From NCBI GenBank assembly GCA_024741835.1, contig JAENRP010000111.1:63072-127071 (forward strand): a stretch of 64,000 nucleotides of DNA, given 5' to 3'. Source of the stretch: Diplocarpon mali (Eukaryota; Ascomycota; Leotiomycetes; Helotiales; Drepanopezizaceae). Shown piece by piece: positions 58,406 to 64,000 of the stretch. Every line of letters begins with the position of its first letter. The stretch's first letter is position 1. The notes under the pieces were generated by a model, which saw nothing but the letters and a program-made list of their open reading frames with translations, had not been told where the DNA came from and ran no database searches. A program made the translations under genes and the position numbers.

Positions 58406-59349
58406 TCTTGACAGACCGAGCATGGGGTCCTGGTGAACTTGCTGGGCTTCACGGGCAGGATGGTCTTTTGTATCAGTGTTTGTACTCTTACAACAAGGAT
58501 AAACGGACTGAATATGCAGTTCTTTTCGCAATATCATGTAACCAGACGCACTAGGGGAAAGCTGGGGAAAAGTGGGAAAAGTGGGGAAAGTGGAGCGCCT
58601 CAGGCGTATCGGCAGTTGCAGCAGGGGCCGGGTTTACTATATGCCGAAACAGACAGGAATAGCATGAGGCTGTAAGGCACGCATGCATATCGCAAACAGA
58701 TTTCCCTGCGACGCTTTGGCCTTTTCTGCAAGTAAAACGGACCTGGGGAGATCGAAGGATGAGTATACCCTAGTGTATATGTTTTTCTTCTTTAAAGGTG
58801 CTATATTAGTTTTTAACTATATAGCACGAGCAAGAAATGCTATTGTCGGATTTATATATAAAGAGAATCCACCTAAATATGTCTTTTTGTGTCTTTGCTA
58901 TTTAGCTTATCATACCTATGATTCCCGACTCGTTGATAAGAGTCTAACCTATACCTTGGTCAATAGTTATTTCCTCTAGGTCTTGGGCAACTACAATCTT
59001 GGAAGGTGCCTTGACAAATGGAGTCGCCTTAGGTTCCCTATTCTAAGACAAGGCCTCTACGCAGATAACGGCTATTTATTACTTGGATTATATATTAAGC
59101 GTCTAACTAATCGGCGGCGGCTCTTGATCGTAACTCTTCTTATCGACTTTTTATGAAAATTGTCGAAATGTATCCTTTTCCTTCTCCTCCTCCTCTTCGA
59201 ATACTACAACTCGCCCTTTTCTCCGTTATATCCCCTGTTAAGCCTTTCCTCTAGTCATAAGCATATACTTGAACGATCCTAGAGGACGTAAGTCAGGGTC
59301 GAAAGTAAAGGGTATTTATGAAAGAAGTAGTATGAAATAAATTTCACCC

Positions 59350-59393
59350 CGAAGCTTTCGAAAAGTGCTAGCTTTATTCGACTTAGGGTTTAG
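59350..59393 (+). repeat. 44-bp inverted repeat, left arm
   Basis: The reverse complement of this segment matches 59964-60007 at 38 of 44 positions. It begins CGAAGCTTTCGAAAAG and ends CTTAGGGTTTAG. Confidence 0.85.
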
Positions 59394-59887
59394 TTGCTTC
59401 GTAGTCGAAAAGACTCAATCTCGGCTTTGCAGACTCTTAAGGAGTCTGCAGGTTCGTAGGAGATACCGCGTACAGGTGTTGAGTCGTCTTCTCCCACCAA
59501 CAGCGCTTGTCGCCGTGATACGCGAAGGCCTCTGGCTTCTTGGAAGAGCAAGCGAGGCAAATAAAATGTCTCAAGCTTGAAAAGAAGACAAGAGTGTGTT
59601 GGTATCACATTAGGTGATTATGTGCACAGGTGAAGCTTCTCGAATACGTTGGATTATATTGGTGTGTAAAAGCTTGCCCTTGAAGCTATTCCTCAAGAGC
59701 GTAGAGTAAATACAGTTTTTGCCAAGCCTTCCTTGTCATATGACTGGCCACAGACCGTTGATCATGTGACCTGTACGCCGACAGATTGGTTTGCTTCATA
59801 TGTATTATTTTTTTCTTTCGAGTATGGTAGATCGCGCATGAGACGGTATTATACCTATTCAGCTTAGTATTTGCACTCCTTGTATAT

Positions 59888-59962
59888 AAGAATACGATTT
59901 AGCGTTTGTCGCTCGTAGTATATCAGTTAGAACTGATATAATTCGTCAAGAGGAGAAAAAAA
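59888..59962 (+). repeat. LTR-like segment, copy 1
   Basis: This copy carries TATATAA-type sequence, TAGCGTTTGTCGCT, the perfect palindrome TATCAGTTAGAACTGATA, and a GGAGAAAAAAA end. It aligns with 60797-60886 at roughly 70% by eye. Confidence 0.5.
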
Positions 59963-59963
59963 T

Positions 59964-60007
59964 CTAAACCCTAAGCCGAATACGGCTGGAACTTTTCCAA
60001 AGCTTCG
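59964..60007 (-). repeat. 44-bp inverted repeat, right arm
   Basis: This is the partner of 59350-59393, beginning CTAAACCCTAAG and ending CAAAGCTTCG. The arms enclose about 570 bp of AT-rich sequence without coding potential, as a small TIR element or a pair of inverted repeat relics would. Confidence 0.85.
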
Positions 60008-60796
60008 AAAAAAGATTCTGCCACCTCTTCTACAAATACCTTCTACTTTTGACCTCTGCTTACATACTCTAGGATTATTTAGAGATATAACTATAATTAG
60101 AGGAGAGCCTTGGTAAAGGATATAAAGGAGAATAAGGCAGGTTATGGTATATTATAACAATAGCGCCTCGGAGTTACACTTGGATATCTCGGAGTTATGG
60201 CGTTTAAGGTTTTTGATTTCGATCGAGGCAGGGATGCCCTGATCCAACCCCGATAAGGTGTACTAGGATATCTTGATATCACGGGAACGGGCTACAGGGC
60301 TTCTGGCTTGTGTATTTAAAGAGGAAGACCCTCTCTCTTTAGCAAGCTTTTCTAGGTCTTCGTTTCTCAGTATTAGACCTGTAGAATACGCCTCTACACC
60401 TAACTTCTTGTTCCCATACTTGATCCCGTAACGCAGGCGATTCTGGGTCGATACATATATAAGGGAAAGGAAGAAGGAAAAGATGTACTTTAAAGCTAGG
60501 CAGTTTTCGAAGATTTCAAAAGTTAAGTTGACGAGAAGGGTTTAATTAAAAGCCGCCGCCTACTAGCAAGATGCTCAATATAATCAAATAAATAGCTGCT
60601 ATTAGCGAGAAGAGCCTGTCTTAGAATCGAGAACCTAAGGCGAGTATTTGCCTAGCCACCTTCTTAACAACTTACTTACCTAAGACCTAGAAGGAACAGG
60701 TATCGACCAAGGTAAAGGTTAGACTCTTATCTAAGGAGCCAGGAATCATACGTATAATAAGCTATGTAGTAAAGATACAAGGAGTTTTTTGGCTAG

Positions 60797-60886
60797 TTTA
60801 TCGTATATAAAAATATAGTATAGCGTTTCCCGCTTATCCTATATAGTTTAGAACTAGTGTAGTATATGGAAAGGAAAAAGAAAAAA
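60797..60886 (+). repeat. LTR-like segment, copy 2
   Basis: This copy carries GTATATAAAAA, TAGCGTTTCCCGCT, AGTTTAGAACT and a GGAAAGGAAAAAGAAA end, in the same order as copy 1. No internal retrotransposon frame lies between the copies. Confidence 0.5.
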
Positions 60887-62126
60887 CCCATCCTGAATCG
60901 CTTTGAAACCCTAGACCATCAAGCGAAGGTCCAAGTAGCTAGATGAAAGGGGAACCGTCCATAGGATACAGCATGCCCTCGTAAGGCATTGCATATCATA
61001 TATTATGTTGCGAACAGCGCTTGGAACGTATTGTTTTTACTACGGCCGAATAAGTAGAGAAACCATTACGATGAGGCGCAACGCTCCAGCATCTTACCTT
61101 GCTCAGCCGTTTACCTTGTATTTTTCCCGCCACACAGTGAGTACGCGGCTAGGATGCCAATTATTCTGGAATACGTGCAAGCCAAGATTGTGGAGCCAAA
61201 TAGGCCCTTTTGCCGCTGGACCTCGGTACTGTAAACTTTACATACTCGGCCCATTTGCAGCGCCCCTGGGCTTGCAGCTCGATATGTCCGTCCATGTAGC
61301 TGTAGTTCTTTGAGCGAATGGGGGGATTTTGGACGGATGTTCTGCGTCTGGATTCCAGAGATAGAGTAAGCGACGTCGTGAGCTGGGTTGCTTCATAACA
61401 TCCGAGGGTACGCTCCGTTCCAGGGGAGGAAGGCCGGATACTCATGTAGCTGGAGAGAGGGGCGCGGACGAGATTCGGTTCGAAGGCTTGCGGAGCAGTA
61501 TTTTACAAACAATGCGCTTTGCTGCTCGATGGCGAAGGTGAGGCTGAAGGGGTCGCGATTCTCGGGGCGGTGCAATAGTTTCTCTCTTCTTTTTTTCTCC
61601 TGTTGGCTTCCTCTTCCAGTGGGAACCTCGGGTTTGACGGATGTGCGGTACCCATTGTCTTTGAGATGCCATTGTGGCAAAGCAGTCCCAGCACCGAAAA
61701 GATGTTCACGTGGAGTCACGCGCGATACATCTTCGCCCTAAGCGAGTATTCGCTTACAGCTATATATCCTCAAGCGGAAGCTGAGTTGATCTCCTTCCTG
61801 TCTGTCACAGCTTTCACCAGCGCAGCTCTCCCCAGAATTTTGGATCTGGCTCTCGATGCTGGAATCATGGCTCTAGTTGGCTTCTTGCAACATAGCATGG
61901 CGCAGCTCCTTGGGTAAGGGCCCCGAGGTCTCCCAAGGCGAGCGCTCCTGGCTGATGATTCCGAGTTTGATTCCGTCCCAGCAAAAGCTCGTGGTATAAG
62001 GAGCCACGGCCTCCCCAGTGCTGGCTCTTTTCTGGTGCAGGTTGTCTTCCACGTCTACATCTCTCTCTACACCTGATCTCAACCGTCTTTCGGCGAGTCT
62101 TCCAAGAGCCCCAGCACCCATCCACG

Positions 62127-62975
62127 ATGAAGCTCACTTCTACCCTCTCGCTGCTCCTCTCGACCAGCTTGTCATCCGCCAGCCCCCTCGTCCTCAAGCA
62201 GCGCGACCTGACCGCGGATACCCAGGACGACGTTGTGAACGGTGTCTGCAAGCAGCACACCGTCATCTTCGCACGAGGCACCACCGCCCCCGGGAATGTC
62301 GGGGACTCTGCCGGACCGCCGTTCTTCCAAGCCATTGAAAGCCTGGTAGGAACGGGGAATCTCGCTGTCCAAGGTGTTAACTATGATGCGTCGATCGAAG
62401 GGTTCCTTCAGGTCGGTTCCCTCTTCACGGTCATAATCGCAGCAAACGTTGACCTTGACCAGGGCGGGGATCCGCAGGGCGGCGTGACAGCTGTGAGCAT
62501 CATCGAGCAAGCCTTCACCCAGTGTCCCGACACGAAACTCGTGTTTAGCGGATACAGGTGAGCCTCCTCGTGCACGTCTCCTCTCACGACCCCCCAAGCT
62601 GACTCGTCGTGTAGCCAGGGCGCCCAGATCGTCCACAACGCAGCCAAGGACCTCTCGGCCGCGACGACGGCCAAGATATCCTCAGGTGCGCATCTCTCCA
62701 ACCCCGTCTCGCGATCTCAGGACTGACACTGGCAGTGGTCACATTCGGCGACCCGTACAACGGCACTGCGGTCGGAACCGTGCCCGCGTCCCGGACCCTG
62801 ATTATCTGCCACAACGGCGACAACATCTGCGAGGGAGGCATCTTGATCGGCCCTGCCCATGGAAATGTGAGTCTGACCTCGTGACGAGATCTCCGCGGAC
62901 GCTGCTGACGGATCGCAGTACTCGGCCAACGCGGCGCAAGCGGCCAAGTTTGTCGTCGCGCAAGCTGCGCTCTAG
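62127..62975 (+). CDS. cutinase (carbohydrate esterase family 5), secreted
   Basis: The spliced protein has 212 residues from exons 62127-62411, 62463-62557, 62615-62685, 62736-62866 and 62919-62975. Cutinases cleave the polyester of plant cuticle. Residues 1 to about 19 are a signal peptide (MKLTSTLSLLLSTSLSSASP). The catalytic triad is Ser127 in GYSQGAQ (split by an intron), Asp179 in HNGDNICEGG and His192 in IGPAHGN, with spacing as in Fusarium cutinase. Cys 175 and 182 form the loop disulphide, and two further Cys lie at CKQHTV and QCPDT. ARGTTAPGNVG and VVTFGDPYNG are family motifs. The first intron (51 nt) is a multiple of three without a stop, so retention would add 17 residues before GGDPQGG, but splicing restores the conserved sequence. 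Confidence 0.93.
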
Positions 62976-63654
62976 GCGGACTGGACGGGTTTGGCATCTC
63001 CCGGCTTGCGCCGCGAGAACGTGGAAAGGAGAGGGGTTCATTGTTGGGAAGGGCGAAAAGTCTCTCAGGCAGCTGATCGCAAGTGACGCTGCGTTCGGGG
63101 CGGCTCTGGATATCTACATAGAGCACTCGTTCCTCCAAACCTCTTCCCAACCCGCACTCTTTCCCACCCAGCAGCGTTCCAAGTATCTGTCTTCCGTCCG
63201 TGCAACATCCCGCGAGTGATCTTGTCCACATCACGCCTCGCCACATCTTCCTGCTGCCAGCTCCAAGTCCGTCTCCCGGAGCCGACCGGTTGACCGCAGA
63301 TATCCTAAGCAGCAAGCCCACTCATAACAACACCCTCGCAGACATCAAAGACGTTCTCCTCACCTAACACCTTTCATCCCAACCCTCCTAGACGACATTC
63401 CTCTTCAACCATTGAAGATAGGATATTAAAAAACAGGCTACGCATATCCCAAGCAGACGCAGGAGGGCAACCCCCCCAAAGCCGATATGGAACAACCGCC
63501 TCTCAACCCCCAGGCCCCGATCTAATCGCAGCAGTCATTCTATCAGCTTCCTCCCCCCGACCCTCCACCATCCTCCAGCTCGCTCTACGAGCCAGTCAAG
63601 CCAGAACAAACGCTCCGTCTCCCTCAGGCCCAGATCCCCCGCTCGTTTCCTCTG

Positions 63655-63708
63655 CATACCATGCGGACGACTCATACCATGCGGACGACTCATACCATGC
63701 GGACGACT
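63655..63708. repeat. 18-bp tandem repeat, 3 perfect copies
   Basis: Three identical copies of CATACCATGCGGACGACT run head to tail. The unit length is a multiple of three, so the array can be read through in frame on both strands. Confidence 0.95.
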
Positions 63709-63966
63709 CGGCAGGCCATGTTTACAGAGACCCCGCCCGAGCCACCAGCACCCAGCCCCAGGAGTTGCCCCCCGTACCGTCGCAGGTGCGTATGGGTTGC
63801 GCGGATCGGGCGTGTGAGCTGCTCGTCGACGGGGAAGAAGCCGGGAGCTGGTCGGCATCAGCTGTGGCGACGATGCGCGATCCCCGCCCGCCCGGAATCG
63901 CGGTAGGTGAAGCCGGCGCGCGTTTTTCCGTCGGGGAAAACGCTCTCATTCTCTGCGCAGGTTGCC

Positions 63967-63969
<3 letters not shown>

Positions 63970-64000
<31 letters not shown>
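63970..64000. repeat. (GA)n microsatellite at the window end
   Basis: An uninterrupted GA run fills the last 31 bases. As at 26.7 kb, a GA repeat may mark a place where the assembly breaks. Confidence 0.9.

Larger units (their letters stand above)
58406..62126. other. AT-rich block with decayed repeat sequence
   Basis: This 3.7 kb region holds no gene I can support. From 58.75 to 61.0 kb it is strongly AT-rich with scattered TA-rich runs, and contains an inverted repeat and an LTR-like duplication (listed separately). A short GGGGAAAGTG-type repeat lies at 58553-58592. The pattern fits old mobile-element sequence altered by RIP-like mutation, which is inference. Confidence 0.5.
62976..64000. 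other. region downstream of the cutinase gene
   Basis: No gene is supported in this last kilobase. It holds an 18-bp tandem repeat and ends within a GA repeat. Confidence 0.5.

Overview
The window is nuclear DNA of a filamentous ascomycete (Pezizomycotina). The genes carry many short introns of about 45-75 bp with CTAAC or CTGAC branch points, and the gene set is typically fungal: an NRC-2-like AGC kinase, a CRO1/She4-type UCS protein, an AA11 LPMO fused to a chitin-binding module, and a cutinase. I cannot place it to genus. There are three runs of N: 26750-26814, 34512 and 43278-43284.

Layout. 1-31 kb is mainly housekeeping: the 3' end of importin beta-1 (+), an NRC-2/Fpk1-type kinase (-), a large disordered protein with an eIF4E-binding-like motif (-), PRP43 helicase (-) and TAF10 (+) on a shared promoter, mitochondrial uS19 (-) and MRE11 (+) on a shared promoter, an HD-domain hydrolase (+), a hypothetical GC-rich gene (+) and an AldA-type aldehyde dehydrogenase (+). 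31-39 kb is repeat-rich and gene-poor: a decayed histidine acid phosphatase, several minisatellites and an SREBP-like bHLH factor (-). 39-48 kb is housekeeping again: UCS myosin chaperone (-) and TFIIH Tfb4 (+) back to back, threonine aspartase (-) and Arp3 (+). 48-64 kb alternates AT-rich, gene-free blocks with genes for secreted or peroxisomal proteins: AA11-CBM18 LPMO, a small Cys-rich protein, a secreted SnoaL-like protein, a peroxisomal enoyl-CoA isomerase with a splice-revealed C-terminal AKL, and a cutinase.

Exon structures were built by hand from splice motifs and family conservation. For every complete multi-exon model the summed exon length is divisible by three. The most unusual features are two probable GC-AG introns (MRE11 and enoyl-CoA isomerase) at exactly conserved protein junctions, micro-exons of 16 and 23 nt, tandem NAGNAG acceptors, a 29-unit CT repeat directly behind a 5' splice site, a multiply frameshifted phosphatase relic, and a 44-bp inverted repeat plus an LTR-like duplication in the AT-rich 59-61 kb block. 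I found no tRNA, rRNA, CRISPR array, operon or prokaryotic-type system, and nothing I would call a new biological system.
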